A DNA stretch of 64,000 nucleotides from Nocardioides panacisoli. GTDB taxonomy: Bacteria > Actinomycetota > Actinomycetes > Propionibacteriales > Nocardioidaceae. Positions 32,222 through 40,972 of this stretch are shown piece after piece. The stretch covers positions 1,736,001 to 1,800,000 of the forward strand of contig NZ_CP080409.1 of NCBI RefSeq assembly GCF_019448235.1, read 5' to 3'. The position numbers were made by a program, and so were the translations under genes. Each line of letters opens with the position of its first letter. The first letter of the stretch is position 1. The notes under the pieces are model-generated. The model was not told the DNA's origin. It saw only the letters and a program-made list of their open reading frames with translations, and made no database searches.

Positions 32222-34660
32222 ATGACCTACGCCGACCCCACGCGTTGCCCGGGCTGCCGCGACCACCTCCCCGCCGGCGTCGACCGCTGCCCGCACTGCG
32301 ACCTCCTGGTCCGGCACGCGCTGGCCCAGCAGCTGTTCGCCACGCTCACCCGCGCCGACCGGCTCGTGGCGCAGTTGCGCACCGAGCACGCCGCGGTGCC
32401 CGTGCCGGCCGCCGCGGCCGCAGCACCGCCTCCCCCACCCGTCGTGCCGGGCATGGCGCCCGCAGCCGTGGCGCCCGCCCCCGGCCGCCCCGGCCTGATG
32501 TCGGTGCCGAGGGTGCTGCTCGGCCTGGGGGCGCTGTGCCTGTTGGTCGCCGCCGTCATCTTCCTCGCCGTCACCTGGTCCTGGCTGGGCGTCGGCGGAC
32601 GGACCGTGGTGCTGGTGGGACTGACCGCGGGCGCGGCCGGCCTCGCGACCGTGCTGCTGCGCCACGGCCTGCGGATCGCCGCGGAGTCCCTGGCCACGGT
32701 CAGCCTGGGGCTGCTGGCCCTGGACGTGGCGGGTGCGGAGTCGGCCGGGTGGCTCGGCGACCTGCCTGCCGGCGGCCCGGCGGTCGCGACCGGGCTGGTG
32801 GTCGCCGCGGCAGGCGTCGCCATCGCGATCGCGACCCGGCCGCCGCTGGTGGCCCCGCAGGTCGCGGCCGCCCTCGGCGCCCTCGTCGCGTACGCCGGCG
32901 CCGCGGACCTCTCCGACCACCCGCTCCTCGTGGGCCACGCGACGCTGGTGGTGCTCGCGACCGCCTGGCTCGCGGCACGACGGCTCGAGCTCGCCGTGCT
33001 CGCCGGGAGCGTCGCGCTCGCCGGCGTCGTGGTCTGGTCGATCACCACGGTCGTGGCACTGGGGACCGGGCTGGCGGACCCGACCCTGCGGGGGTTCTGG
33101 GTGGTCGAGGGTGCTGGGTGGTCCCTGCTGGTCTCCGGGGTCGCCCTCCTGGCACCGGGCCTGCTGCTGCACCGCGTGCCGTGGCTGGTCGCCGGCGGCG
33201 CCGGTGCAGTCCTGCTGGCCACCATCGCGGCGACCGCGCCGGCGATCGACGCCTCCGCGCGCACCCTCGCCGTCGTCGCCGTGGCCACCACGGCCGCGTG
33301 GGTCGCCGCAACAGCGGTGGTCCCGGCACGTGCCCGGGCCATCGGAGTCCTGCCGGCCGCCGTCGGCGCGCTGCTGCTGGCCGGCCTGCTCGTCGTGACG
33401 ACGACCGTCGCGGCGTGGCGGTGGGCAAGCCTGGGCGGGCCGTTCGGGGTCGGCGCCGAGGCCCGGATCGGCGGCCCCGACCCCGTCACCGAACCGCTGG
33501 TCGCCGCACCCGCGGCCGCCCTCATCCTCGGCATCCTCGTGGCCGGTCGGATCGTCCGCGGTCCGGTGAGTGGCTGGCTGCCCGCCGCGGGGCTCGTGAG
33601 CGGTGTCGCCGGACTGGCCACCCTCGCGTCCTACCCGGTGCCGCTGGCGGTGCTGGTCGCCGGCGCCGGGGTCCTCACCGCCGCATCACTCGTGCTCGGC
33701 GTCCGCGCCACGACGGACCGTGGCCGCACCGGCCACGGGCTCGCCGCGTTCCTCCTGGCGGCGACGACCTGCGGCCTCGCCCTCCCCAGTGCCGCGCTGA
33801 CGGCCGCCGCCGCGCTGGCGACCCTGTGCCTCGCGGTGGCGCTGCACCTCCTCGGTCCCACCCCGACGGTGCGGGTCGCGGGCGGCATCGCGGGCGTCCC
33901 GGCAGCCGGACTGGCCGTCGTGGCGATCGCGGGCTGGGGCGCGATCGACCCGTCACGGGTCGGCGTACCCCTGCTGCTCGTGCTCGGCCTGCTCGCGCTC
34001 GCCCGGCCCCGTCCCGAGGTCGAGGTGCCGGCGGCGTTCCTCGCCCTGCCCGCGACGGCGTACGCCGTCCCCGCGGCCGGCGACGTCGGCGGCTCGCTCG
34101 CGCTGCACCTGGCCGTCGCCGGTGCACTGATGACGGCCACCGGGCTGCTGCATCGGGAGCGTCGCCCGGCCGTCGCGGTGGGCGGGGTGCTGCTGGTGCT
34201 GGCGAGCTGGGTGCGCCTCGGGGACCTCGGGGTGAGCGCGCCCGAGCCCTACACGCTCCCCCTGGCGCTCGCCCTCACCGGCGCCGGCCTGTGGCGCCTG
34301 CACCGCGACCCGGCCTGCGGCACGCCGACCGCGCTGGTGCCGGGCCTGTCACTCGCCACGGTGCCCACGCTGCTGTGGGTGCTGGACGACCCGGTGTCCC
34401 TGCGGGCGCTGTTGCTCGGCGCGGCCTGCGTCGGCCTCGCGGTCGGGGGCGCCGCACTCCGGTGGAGCGCACCGCTCGGGGTGGGGGCCATCGTCGGGAC
34501 GGTGCTCGTGGTCCGTGAGCTCGCGCCGTACGCCGGCTCGGCACCGCAGTGGCTGTGGATCGGCCTCGCCGGCACCCTGCTCACCGTGGTCGGCGTGACC
34601 TGGGAGCGCCGACTGCAGGAGGTGCGGGCAGCTGCGGGCCGCCTGGGGCAGCTGCGGTGA
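32222..34660 (+). CDS. SCO7613-C-terminal-domain-type multi-pass membrane protein with N-terminal zinc ribbon
   Basis: 812 aa. An N-terminal double Cys motif (CPGC at about 9-12 and CPHC at about 23-26) makes a zinc ribbon, followed by a helix, an Ala/Pro linker (about 60-90), then roughly 20 hydrophobic segments to residue 795. Very Ala/Leu/Val-rich. The family is widespread in actinobacteria with unknown function. ATG 32222 (MTYADPTRC) is chosen; ATG 32213 and TTG 32210 are in frame upstream. No operon partner. Confidence 0.78.
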   Translation: MTYADPTRCPGCRDHLPAGVDRCPHCDLLVRHALAQQLFATLTRADRLVAQLRTEHAAVPVPAAAAAAPPPPPVVPGMAPAAVAPAPGRPGLMSVPRVLLGLGALCLLVAAVIFLAVTWSWLGVGGRTVVLVGLTAGAAGLATVLLRHGLRIAAESLATVSLGLLALDVAGAESAGWLGDLPAGGPAVATGLVVAAAGVAIAIATRPPLVAPQVAAALGALVAYAGAADLSDHPLLVGHATLVVLATAWLAARRLELAVLAGSVALAGVVVWSITTVVALGTGLADPTLRGFWVVEGAGWSLLVSGVALLAPGLLLHRVPWLVAGGAGAVLLATIAATAPAIDASARTLAVVAVATTAAWVAATAVVPARARAIGVLPAAVGALLLAGLLVVTTTVAAWRWASLGGPFGVGAEARIGGPDPVTEPLVAAPAAALILGILVAGRIVRGPVSGWLPAAGLVSGVAGLATLASYPVPLAVLVAGAGVLTAASLVLGVRATTDRGRTGHGLAAFLLAATTCGLALPSAALTAAAALATLCLAVALHLLGPTPTVRVAGGIAGVPAAGLAVVAIAGWGAIDPSRVGVPLLLVLGLLALARPRPEVEVPAAFLALPATAYAVPAAGDVGGSLALHLAVAGALMTATGLLHRERRPAVAVGGVLLVLASWVRLGDLGVSAPEPYTLPLALALTGAGLWRLHRDPACGTPTALVPGLSLATVPTLLWVLDDPVSLRALLLGAACVGLAVGGAALRWSAPLGVGAIVGTVLVVRELAPYAGSAPQWLWIGLAGTLLTVVGVTWERRLQEVRAAAGRLGQLR

Positions 34661-34734
34661 CGGTGCCCACGTCCGGCGTACGCCGCGTGGTCGCGCCGCC
34701 GGGAGGCTTCGCTCGCTCTGGTAGGAAAGTGCCC

Positions 34735-35226
34735 ATGGCATCCATCACTCTTGGCGGCAACCCGATCAGCACCACCGGCGACCTCCCGGCCGTCGGGGCC
34801 GACGCCCCGGCCGTGGACCTGGTCGGCGCCGACTTCTCCCCCGTCGGCCTGGCCGAGGGCCAGCGCACCGTGCTCAACATCTTCCCCAGCGTCGACACCG
34901 GCGTCTGCGCGGCGAGCGTGCGCAAGTTCAACGAGCTGGCCTCGGACCTGGCCAACACGACCGTGGTCTGCGTGTCCAACGACCTGCCGATGGCCCAGGC
35001 CCGGTTCTGCGGCTCCGAGGGCATCGAGAACGTCACCACCGGCTCCGGCTTCCGGTCCAGCTTCGGCGAGGACTACGGCGTCACGATGGCCGACGGCAAG
35101 TTCGAGGGCCTGCTCGCCCGCTCGATCGTCGTGGTCGACGAGCACGGCAAGGTCATCCACAGCCAGCTCGTGCCCGAGATCGCGCAGGAGCCCGACTACG
35201 ACGCGGCGGTGGCCGCGCTCGGCTGA
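34735..35226 (+). CDS. tpx: Thiol peroxidase, atypical 2-Cys peroxiredoxin
   Basis: 163 aa. Peroxidatic Cys58 in PSVDTGVCAASVRKFN and resolving Cys92 in ARFCGSEG are at Tpx spacing. It reduces hydroperoxides with electrons from thioredoxin. GGAAAG lies upstream of the ATG. Single gene ended by a strong hairpin. The nearby mrx1, moeZ and sigE carry SigR-type promoters, but none is visible here. Confidence 0.95.
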   Translation: MASITLGGNPISTTGDLPAVGADAPAVDLVGADFSPVGLAEGQRTVLNIFPSVDTGVCAASVRKFNELASDLANTTVVCVSNDLPMAQARFCGSEGIENVTTGSGFRSSFGEDYGVTMADGKFEGLLARSIVVVDEHGKVIHSQLVPEIAQEPDYDAAVAALG

Positions 35227-35249
35227 GCGCGCCGCTGACGTGACCGGTT

Positions 35250-35291
35250 CGTGGGTGTCAGCGAGGTCCGTGGGCCGCGCTGACACCCACG
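35250..35291. terminator. Bidirectional hairpin between tpx and the PspC gene
   Basis: CGTGGGTGTCAGCG (35250-35263) pairs exactly with CGCTGACACCCACG (35278-35291) around a 14-nt loop, 24 bp after the tpx stop and 22 bp before the convergent stop. Confidence 0.75.
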
Positions 35292-35312
35292 ACCACGACC
35301 CGATCCGTCGAG

Positions 35313-35504
35313 TCAGCGCTCCTTGGGAATCAGCACCCACAGCGCCAGGTAGACCACGAACTGTGGTCCCGGCAGCAGGCAGCTGAGCACGAACAGGACG
35401 CGCACGGTCGTCGGGCTCATGCCGAACCGCTGCGCCAGGCCGGCACAGACGCCGGCGATGACGCGGTTGCGGGGACGGACCAGTCGGCGCGCTGGAGTTG
35501 TCAT
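35313..35504 (-). CDS. PspC-domain small membrane protein
   Basis: 63 aa. RPRNRVIAGVCAGLAQRFGMSPTTVRV is the classic PspC start, followed by one hydrophobic helix (VLFVLSCLLPGPQFVVYLALWVLIP). PspC proteins sense or respond to envelope stress; actinobacterial single-domain copies are of unknown partner. GGAGG lies 3 nt before the ATG. No PspA is nearby. Confidence 0.88.
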   Translation of the reverse strand: MTTPARRLVRPRNRVIAGVCAGLAQRFGMSPTTVRVLFVLSCLLPGPQFVVYLALWVLIPKER

Positions 35505-35566
35505 GCCTCCAGTGTGCGCCCGCGTCCCCGCCGATTCAGCCCCGAGACGTCGATCCCGGGGACATC

Positions 35567-35890
35567 TCAGGGCCCCTGCCGGTGGTCGTCCGGCTCGCCG
35601 GGATCCCAGAACGCACCGGCCATGTCGACGCCGGCGCGGCGCAGCGGGGTGCCCTCGTCGAGGTAGTGCTCGCGGGCCCGCTCGTCGTGGCTGGGCGGGA
35701 GCGAGCCGTCGGCCCGCACGACGCGCCACCACGGCACCCCCCCACCGTGCAGCGACATCACCGTCCCCACGCGGCGCGGGCCACCGCCCACGACGGCCGC
35801 GACGGCGCCGTACGTCGTCACCCGGCCGGGCGGCACGCCCTCGACCAGGGTGAGCACGCGCTCGACGTACTCCTCCTGGTCGGGGGTCAT
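35567..35890 (-). CDS. Alkyltransferase-like (ATL) DNA-binding protein
   Basis: 107 aa from ATG 35890. Matches the DNA-binding domain of O6-alkylguanine-DNA alkyltransferases: PPGRVTTYGAVAAVVG and PRRVGTVMSLH. The catalytic PCHRV is replaced by PWWRVV, so there is no acceptor cysteine. Such ATL proteins bind O6-alkylguanine and flag it for nucleotide excision repair. The M. tuberculosis counterpart is Rv3204, near adnA there too. Confidence 0.88.
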   Translation of the reverse strand: MTPDQEEYVERVLTLVEGVPPGRVTTYGAVAAVVGGGPRRVGTVMSLHGGGVPWWRVVRADGSLPPSHDERAREHYLDEGTPLRRAGVDMAGAFWDPGEPDDHRQGP

Positions 35891-35921
35891 GCGGTCTCGA
35901 CGGGCTCGACCAACGGTGGGA

Positions 35922-37121
35922 TCAGTAGGAGGCCTGGCTCGGGTCGATCTGGTTGACCCAGGCCACCACGCCGCCACCGACGTGCACCGCGTCGTCGTAG
36001 CCCGCGCCCTTGACGATCGAGAGCGCCTCGGCCGACCGGACACCGGACTTGCAGTGCAGCACGATCTGCTTGTCGCTGGGCAGCTGCTCCAGGGCGTTGC
36101 CGTTGAGGAACTCGCCCTTGGGGATCAGCACCGAGCCGGGGATCTTGTTGATCTCGTACTCGACCTCCTCGCGCACGTCGACGAGCAGGAAGTCGCGGCT
36201 GCCCTCCTCGCGCTCCTTGAGCATGGAGTCCAGCTGGGTGACCGAGATCGTCGCGTCGGCAGCGGCCTCGGCGGCCTCGTCCGACACCGCACCGCAGAAG
36301 GTCTCGTAGTCGATGAGGTCGGTGACCGTGGGGTTCTCGCCGCACAGCGCGCAGTTGGGGTCCTTGCGGACCTTGAGCTTGCGGTACTCCATCTCCAGGG
36401 CGTCATAGATCATCAGCCGACCGACCAGCGGGTCGCCGATGCCGGCGAGCAGCTTGATGGCCTCGTTGACCTGGATGGAGCCGACCGAGGCGCACAGCAC
36501 GCCGAGCACGCCACCCTCGGCGCAGCTGGGGACCATGCCCGGCGGCGGCGGCTCGGGGTAGAGGCAGCGGTAGCAGGGGGCGTCGTCGACGACGGTCGGC
36601 GCGAACACCGAGGCCTGGCCGTCGAAGCGGAAGATCGAGCCCCACACGTAGGGGATGCCGAGGAAGTACGCCGCGTCGTTGACCATGTAGCGGGTCGCGA
36701 AGTTGTCGGTCCCGTCCACGATCAGGTCGTAGCCGGCGAAGACGTCCTTGACGTTGTCGTTGTCGAGGCGCTCGGGGTGGAGCACGACCTCGACGTAGGG
36801 GTTGATCTCGGCGACGGTGTCCTTGGCCGACTCCGCCTTGGGACGGCCGACGTCGGACTGGCCGTGGATGATCTGGCGCTGCAGGTTGGACTCGTCGACC
36901 TCGTCGAACTCGACGATGCCGAGCGTGCCCACGCCCGCGGCGGCGAGGTACATCAGGGCGGGGCTGCCGAGGCCGCCGGCACCGATGATGAGGACCTTGG
37001 CGTTCTTGAGCCGCTTCTGCCCGGCCATGCCCACGTCGGGGATGATCAGGTGGCGGCTGTAGCGACGCACCTCGTCGATGGTCAGCTCGTCGGCCGGCTC
37101 GACCAGCGGGGCAAGACTCAC
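35922..37121 (-). CDS. moeZ: Adenylyltransferase/sulfurtransferase MoeZ
   Basis: 399 aa from GTG 37121, chosen for GAGGAG 7 nt upstream. The ThiF/E1 domain has GAGGLGSP (about 48-55), DGTDNFATRY, and zinc-binding CYRC and CALC. A C-terminal rhodanese domain carries the persulfide Cys at about 357 (LHCKSGVRS). MoeZ adenylates and sulfurates MoaD/CysO-type small sulfur carriers for molybdopterin and cysteine synthesis. A SigR-type promoter lies upstream, and the S. coelicolor homolog (moeB) belongs to the SigR regulon. Divergent from the TetR gene. Confidence 0.94.
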   Translation of the reverse strand: MSLAPLVEPADELTIDEVRRYSRHLIIPDVGMAGQKRLKNAKVLIIGAGGLGSPALMYLAAAGVGTLGIVEFDEVDESNLQRQIIHGQSDVGRPKAESAKDTVAEINPYVEVVLHPERLDNDNVKDVFAGYDLIVDGTDNFATRYMVNDAAYFLGIPYVWGSIFRFDGQASVFAPTVVDDAPCYRCLYPEPPPPGMVPSCAEGGVLGVLCASVGSIQVNEAIKLLAGIGDPLVGRLMIYDALEMEYRKLKVRKDPNCALCGENPTVTDLIDYETFCGAVSDEAAEAAADATISVTQLDSMLKEREEGSRDFLLVDVREEVEYEINKIPGSVLIPKGEFLNGNALEQLPSDKQIVLHCKSGVRSAEALSIVKGAGYDDAVHVGGGVVAWVNQIDPSQASY

Positions 37122-37170
37122 AGCGAACTCCTCAGTGGATGGATCTGTCCGGGAACGGGGTCCGGGAGGT

Positions 37171-37196
37171 AACGCAGCGCGACTCCGCAGTGTTCC
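37171..37196 (-). promoter_or_regulatory. SigR/SigH-type promoter of moeZ
   Basis: Minus strand: GGAAC (37192-37196), exactly 18 bp, GTT (37171-37173). Transcription would begin near 37164 and give a leader of about 43 nt. The -35 element lies in a tandem repeat (separate entry). Confidence 0.65.
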
Positions 37197-37208
37197 CGAG
37201 TGTTCCCG
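37189..37208. repeat. Tandem 10-bp repeat in the moeZ-tetR intergenic region
   Basis: AGTGTTCCCG occurs twice head to tail and the pair is bracketed by GCGACTCC at 37179-37186 and 37208-37215. The repeat duplicates the GGAAC -35 element of the moeZ promoter and may also bind the TetR protein encoded next to it. Confidence 0.6.
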
Positions 37209-37293
37209 CGACTCCACGGTACCGCTGCCACGAGGAGCCCTACCGCGGAGTAGGCTCAGCGTGGACATCACCGAAGTGCGGGAGGAAGCCGTG

Positions 37294-37941
37294 GTGAGCG
37301 GAGGCTACGACGTCGACGAGGTACGGCCGCGCGGCGTACGCATGCCGCGGCCCGAGCGTCGCGCCCAACTGCTCGCCTCCGCACTGGAGGTGTTCGTCCA
37401 GCAGGGCTACCACGCCGCCGCGATGGACGACATCGCCGACCGTGCCGGGGTCTCCAAGCCGGTGCTCTACCAGCACTTCCCGGGCAAGCTCGAGCTCTAC
37501 CTGGCGATCCTGGACACCGCGTGTGACGACATCATCGACAACTGCCGCAGGGCGCTGGAGTCGACCCAGGACAACAAGCAGCGCGTGGCGGGCGCCATCG
37601 AGGCCTTCTACGGCTACGTCGCCCACGACACGGGCGCGTTCAAGCTGGTCTTCGAGTCCGACCTGACCAACGAGCCGGCGGTGCGCGACCACGTCGACCG
37701 GGTCACCACCGAGTGCGGCGACCTGATCGCCGGCGTGATCGCCGACGACACCGGGCTGCCCGGCGAGGCCGCGCGACTGCTCGCGGTCTCCCTGGTGGGA
37801 ATGGCACAGGTCAGTGCCCGGTTCTGGCTCACCGACGGCGGCCACCTCGGCCACGACGACGCCGTCGCCCTGGTCTCGGGCCTCGCCTGGCGAGGCATCC
37901 GGGGCTACCCGATATCCGATGCACCCACCAAGGAGGACTGA
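37294..37941 (+). CDS. TetR family transcriptional regulator
   Basis: 215 aa from GTG 37294 (GTG 37291 and 37261 are in frame; GGAGG at 37281-37285 favours 37291/37294). N-terminal HTH: RRAQLLASALEVFVQQGY ... MDDIADRAGVSKPVLYQHFPGKLELYLAIL. The helical C-terminal domain binds an unknown ligand. Homolog of M. tuberculosis Rv3208 and, as there, divergent from moeZ and followed directly by DUF3107, so it probably controls one or both. Confidence 0.9.
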   Translation: MSGGYDVDEVRPRGVRMPRPERRAQLLASALEVFVQQGYHAAAMDDIADRAGVSKPVLYQHFPGKLELYLAILDTACDDIIDNCRRALESTQDNKQRVAGAIEAFYGYVAHDTGAFKLVFESDLTNEPAVRDHVDRVTTECGDLIAGVIADDTGLPGEAARLLAVSLVGMAQVSARFWLTDGGHLGHDDAVALVSGLAWRGIRGYPISDAPTKED

Positions 37942-37943
37942 CC

Positions 37944-38165
37944 GTGGAGGTCAAGATCGGCGTGCAGCACGCGCCCCGCGAACTCCTCGTCGAGACCGAC
38001 GAGTCCAGCGACGACATCGAGAAGGCCGTCACCCAGGCGCTGAGCGAGGGCGGGACCCTGACCCTCACCGACTCCAAGGGACGTCGCACCGTCGTGCCGG
38101 CGGACAAGCTCGCCTACGTCGAGATCGGCAGCTCCCACATCGGGCAGGTCGGCTTCCGCTCCTGA
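37944..38165 (+). CDS. DUF3107 small protein (TB9.4-like)
   Basis: 73 aa, GTG start with AAGGAGG 9 nt upstream. MEVKIGVQHAPRELLVETDES and VPADKLAYVEIG are typical of DUF3107, the family of M. tuberculosis Rv3208A/TB9.4. Probably a small beta-rich cytosolic protein; function unknown. It lies 2 bp after the TetR stop and 14 bp before the ATPase pair, so TetR-DUF3107-ATPase-ATPase may be one operon. Confidence 0.88.
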   Translation: MEVKIGVQHAPRELLVETDESSDDIEKAVTQALSEGGTLTLTDSKGRRTVVPADKLAYVEIGSSHIGQVGFRS

Positions 38166-38179
38166 CGGGGAGGCATCTG

Positions 38180-39163
38180 GTGTCCTGGCCCCGCGCATCG
38201 CTCCACGTCGTCTCCGGCAAGGGAGGCACCGGCAAGTCCACGGTGGCTGCCGCACTGGCGTTGGCGCTGGCCTCCGACGGCCAGCACGTGCTGTTGTGCG
38301 AGGTCGAGGGACGCCAGGGCATCGCCCGGCTGTTCGGCGTCGAGCCGCTGCCGTATGCGGAGAAGAAGCTGGGCGCCGGGCTGGACGGCGCCAGTGCCCG
38401 TCCCGGCACGGTCCACGCGCTGCACGTCGACCCCGAGTCGGCGCTGCTGGAGCACCTGCGTGAGCACTACCGCCTGGGAAGGGCGGCGCGACTGCTCCAG
38501 CGGTACGGCATCGTGGAGTTCGCGACCACGATCGCACCCGGTGCGCGCGACGTACTGCTGACCGGCAAGGTCTTCGAGGCGGTCGTGCGCGAGACCGGTC
38601 GCACCTACGACACGGTGGTGGTCGACGCCCCACCCACCGGACGCATCGTGCCGTTCCTGGCGGTCAACTCCGAGGTGTCCGAGCTGGCCGAGTCCGGCCC
38701 GCTGCGCGAGCAGGTCGCCCAGATGGCCGAGCTGTTCTGCTCCCCCCGCACCCAGGTGCACCTGGTGACGCTGCTGGAGGAGATGCCGGTCCAGGAGACC
38801 CACGAGGGCATCGAGCAGCTGCGCGAACGCGGGCTCCACGTCGGGTCGGTCTTCATGAACCAGACCCGCCCCCGCGACCTGGCGACCGCCGACGTCACCG
38901 CGGCCCTGGACGGCACCCTGGACCGGGTGCCGCTGGAGAAGGACCTGCAGGAGGTGGTCCCCGACGCCTCGCCGGCGCTGTTGGCCGAGTTCTTCCACGA
39001 GGTGCGCGACCACGCCGAGCGGCGCGCGCTGGAGGACCGGTTGCGCACCCGCGTCGAGGGGTTCGGCGTCCCCACCTATGAGCTGGAACGGCTCCCCCAC
39101 GGCATCGACCCGGGCGGACTCTACGACCTGGCCACCGAGCTGCGGGAGCAGGGCATCCGATGA
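38180..39163 (+). CDS. ArsA/Get3-like ATPase, first of a pair
   Basis: 327 aa. Deviant Walker A GKGGTGKST (about 13-21), DAPPTGR switch region (about 153) and MNQTRPRD. GGGGAGG lies 6 nt before the GTG. It overlaps the next ATPase by 4 bp (ATGA). The pair resembles M. tuberculosis Rv3679-Rv3680, described as Get3-like BagA/BagB, which work as a heteromer; targets are unclear. No arsenite genes are present, so arsenic efflux is unlikely. Confidence 0.88.
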   Translation: MSWPRASLHVVSGKGGTGKSTVAAALALALASDGQHVLLCEVEGRQGIARLFGVEPLPYAEKKLGAGLDGASARPGTVHALHVDPESALLEHLREHYRLGRAARLLQRYGIVEFATTIAPGARDVLLTGKVFEAVVRETGRTYDTVVVDAPPTGRIVPFLAVNSEVSELAESGPLREQVAQMAELFCSPRTQVHLVTLLEEMPVQETHEGIEQLRERGLHVGSVFMNQTRPRDLATADVTAALDGTLDRVPLEKDLQEVVPDASPALLAEFFHEVRDHAERRALEDRLRTRVEGFGVPTYELERLPHGIDPGGLYDLATELREQGIR

Positions 39164-40356
39164 GCGAGACCCTCGCACGCCGCTTCGACGCCTCGTCCCG
39201 CCACGCCAGCGGCGTGGTCCCCGAGCTCGACGTCGACCGGCTGCTCGACGACCGGTCGGTCGACATCATCGTGTGCTGCGGTGCCGGTGGCGTCGGCAAG
39301 ACCACGACGGCCGCGTCCCTGGGCGTGCGCGCCGCCGAGCGGGGTCGCCGCGTCATCGTGATCACCGTCGACCCGGCGCGGCGGCTCGCCCAGGCCATGG
39401 GCATCGACGAGCTGGACAACACCCCGCGGTCGGTCGCGGGCATCGACGACACCGCCGGCGGCACGCTGCGCGCCATGATGCTGGACATGAAGCAGACCTT
39501 CGACGACCTCGTCACCGAGCAGGGGTCGCCGGAGCTCGCGGCGCGGGTCCTGCAGAACCCCTTCTACCTGTCGATGTCCAGCTCCTTCGCCGGCACCAGC
39601 GAGTACATGGCGATGGAGAAGCTGGCCCAGCTGCGCGCCGAGACCCAGCGTGACGACAGCTGCGACCTGATCGTGGTCGACACCCCGCCGGCCCGGTCGG
39701 CGCTGGACTTCCTCGACGCACCCGAGCGGTTGGCGCACTTCCTGGACGGCCGCTTCATCCGGTTGCTGGTCGACCCGCCCAAGGGCACCGCCCGGCTGTT
39801 GCAGTTCGGCCTGCGGGCCGTCACCCGGTCCCTGCAGCGCATCCTGGGCAAGGACACGCTCACCGACTTCCAGGACTTCGTCGTCGCGCTCGACACGGTG
39901 CTGGGCGGCGTACGCGAGCGCTCCGAGGAGACCTACCGGGTGCTGAAGGGCCGCAGCACGGCCTTCCTCGTGGTGGCCACGCCGGACCCCGACGCGCTGC
40001 GGGAGGCGACCTACTTCGTGGAGCGGCTGGGCGAGGACGACCTCGTCGCGACCGGCGTGGTGATCAACAAGCTCACCCTCCAGCCGGCCGCGATGGTGAC
40101 CGCCGAGCAGGCCCTCGGCGGCGCCGAGGAGCTCTGGACCGCCGACCCCGACTCCCGGTCGGCGGCGGTGCTGCGGCTCCACGCCGACCGCGTCCGGCTC
40201 AGTCTCCGCGAGAAGCGCACCCGGCTCTCGTTCGAGGCCGCGCACCCCTCGCTGCCCACGGCAGTCGTGCCGGGGCTCGCGGGCGACGTCCACGACCTCG
40301 ACGGGCTGCGCCGGATCGGCGCGCTGATGAACGACGAGGACGCCACCGGCGAGTAG
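39160..40356 (+). CDS. ArsA/Get3-like ATPase, second of a pair
   Basis: 398 aa. Deviant Walker A GAGGVGKTTT (about 42-51), VDPARRLAQAMG (switch I-like), DTPPARSALDFLDAP, then a methionine-rich segment (LRAMMLDMK) and VINKLTLQ. Starts on an ATG overlapping the first ATPase's stop, so equimolar production is likely. Larger C-terminal domain than its partner, matching Rv3680 relative to Rv3679. Confidence 0.88.
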   Translation: MSETLARRFDASSRHASGVVPELDVDRLLDDRSVDIIVCCGAGGVGKTTTAASLGVRAAERGRRVIVITVDPARRLAQAMGIDELDNTPRSVAGIDDTAGGTLRAMMLDMKQTFDDLVTEQGSPELAARVLQNPFYLSMSSSFAGTSEYMAMEKLAQLRAETQRDDSCDLIVVDTPPARSALDFLDAPERLAHFLDGRFIRLLVDPPKGTARLLQFGLRAVTRSLQRILGKDTLTDFQDFVVALDTVLGGVRERSEETYRVLKGRSTAFLVVATPDPDALREATYFVERLGEDDLVATGVVINKLTLQPAAMVTAEQALGGAEELWTADPDSRSAAVLRLHADRVRLSLREKRTRLSFEAAHPSLPTAVVPGLAGDVHDLDGLRRIGALMNDEDATGE

Positions 40357-40381
40357 CCGCCGCTTCGTAACGGTCGGTCGG

Positions 40382-40825
40382 TCAACCGTCCTCGCCGCGG
40401 GTCTCCCGGATCGCTGACTCCCACGCCCGGTGGATGGCCTCCCGGTCCTCCTGGGCGGCGGCCAGGGAGTGGTCGGTCGCCTGCCGGTCGCGGCGTGCCC
40501 GGGCCAGCGTCTGCTCGGTGGCCGCCCGGTCCTGTGCCAGCGCGCCGAGCGCGGCGTCGAGCGAGGCCCGGGTGCGTGCCAGTTCCTCCTGCTGGGCGCG
40601 CAGCCGCTCCTGCACCGCGTCCAGGTCCAGCGGCGCCGGCGCCGCGACGGTGGGCGGCGTGCCCGCCGAGCGCTCGCTCGCGGGGCGCCGGGCTCGCGCG
40701 CGCCGGGCGGCGGCCCGGGCCGCGGACGCGTTGCGGGCTGCGTCCCGATCGGCGCGGGCCTGTTCCTCGGCCTCCTGCTGCGCGATCGCGATCGCATCCG
40801 CGACCGAGTCGGCGGGACGCTCCAT
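40382..40825 (-). CDS. Coiled-coil hypothetical protein
   Basis: 147 aa. Low-complexity Ala/Arg-rich N-terminal half (RNASAARAAARRARARRP), a short Ala/Pro linker, then a heptad-rich coiled coil from about 70 (VQERLRAQQEELARTRASLDAALGAL...). No domain recognised; no signal peptide. ATG 40825 is used because AGGGTG sits 6 nt upstream; GTG 40834 is in frame. Confidence 0.6.
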   Translation of the reverse strand: MERPADSVADAIAIAQQEAEEQARADRDAARNASAARAAARRARARRPASERSAGTPPTVAAPAPLDLDAVQERLRAQQEELARTRASLDAALGALAQDRAATEQTLARARRDRQATDHSLAAAQEDREAIHRAWESAIRETRGEDG

Positions 40826-40972
40826 GGGCGTCACCCTAGGTCATCTGCGTCGTTTCTCCTGTGACGACGGTGCACTAGAGTGATGCGCCGACGTCACCGT
40901 CGGCGCTCCCGGACGGGACGCCGGCTCCCATGCCTGCCCACCGGCAGTGCGTGCCCGACCCCGAGGTGAGCC

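Noticed and set aside
31972..32222. ATG at 31972 behind a strong GGAGGAGG
   Set aside because: The frame has no stop until about 34.5 kb inside the large membrane-protein gene and its translation is Pro/Arg-rich noise.
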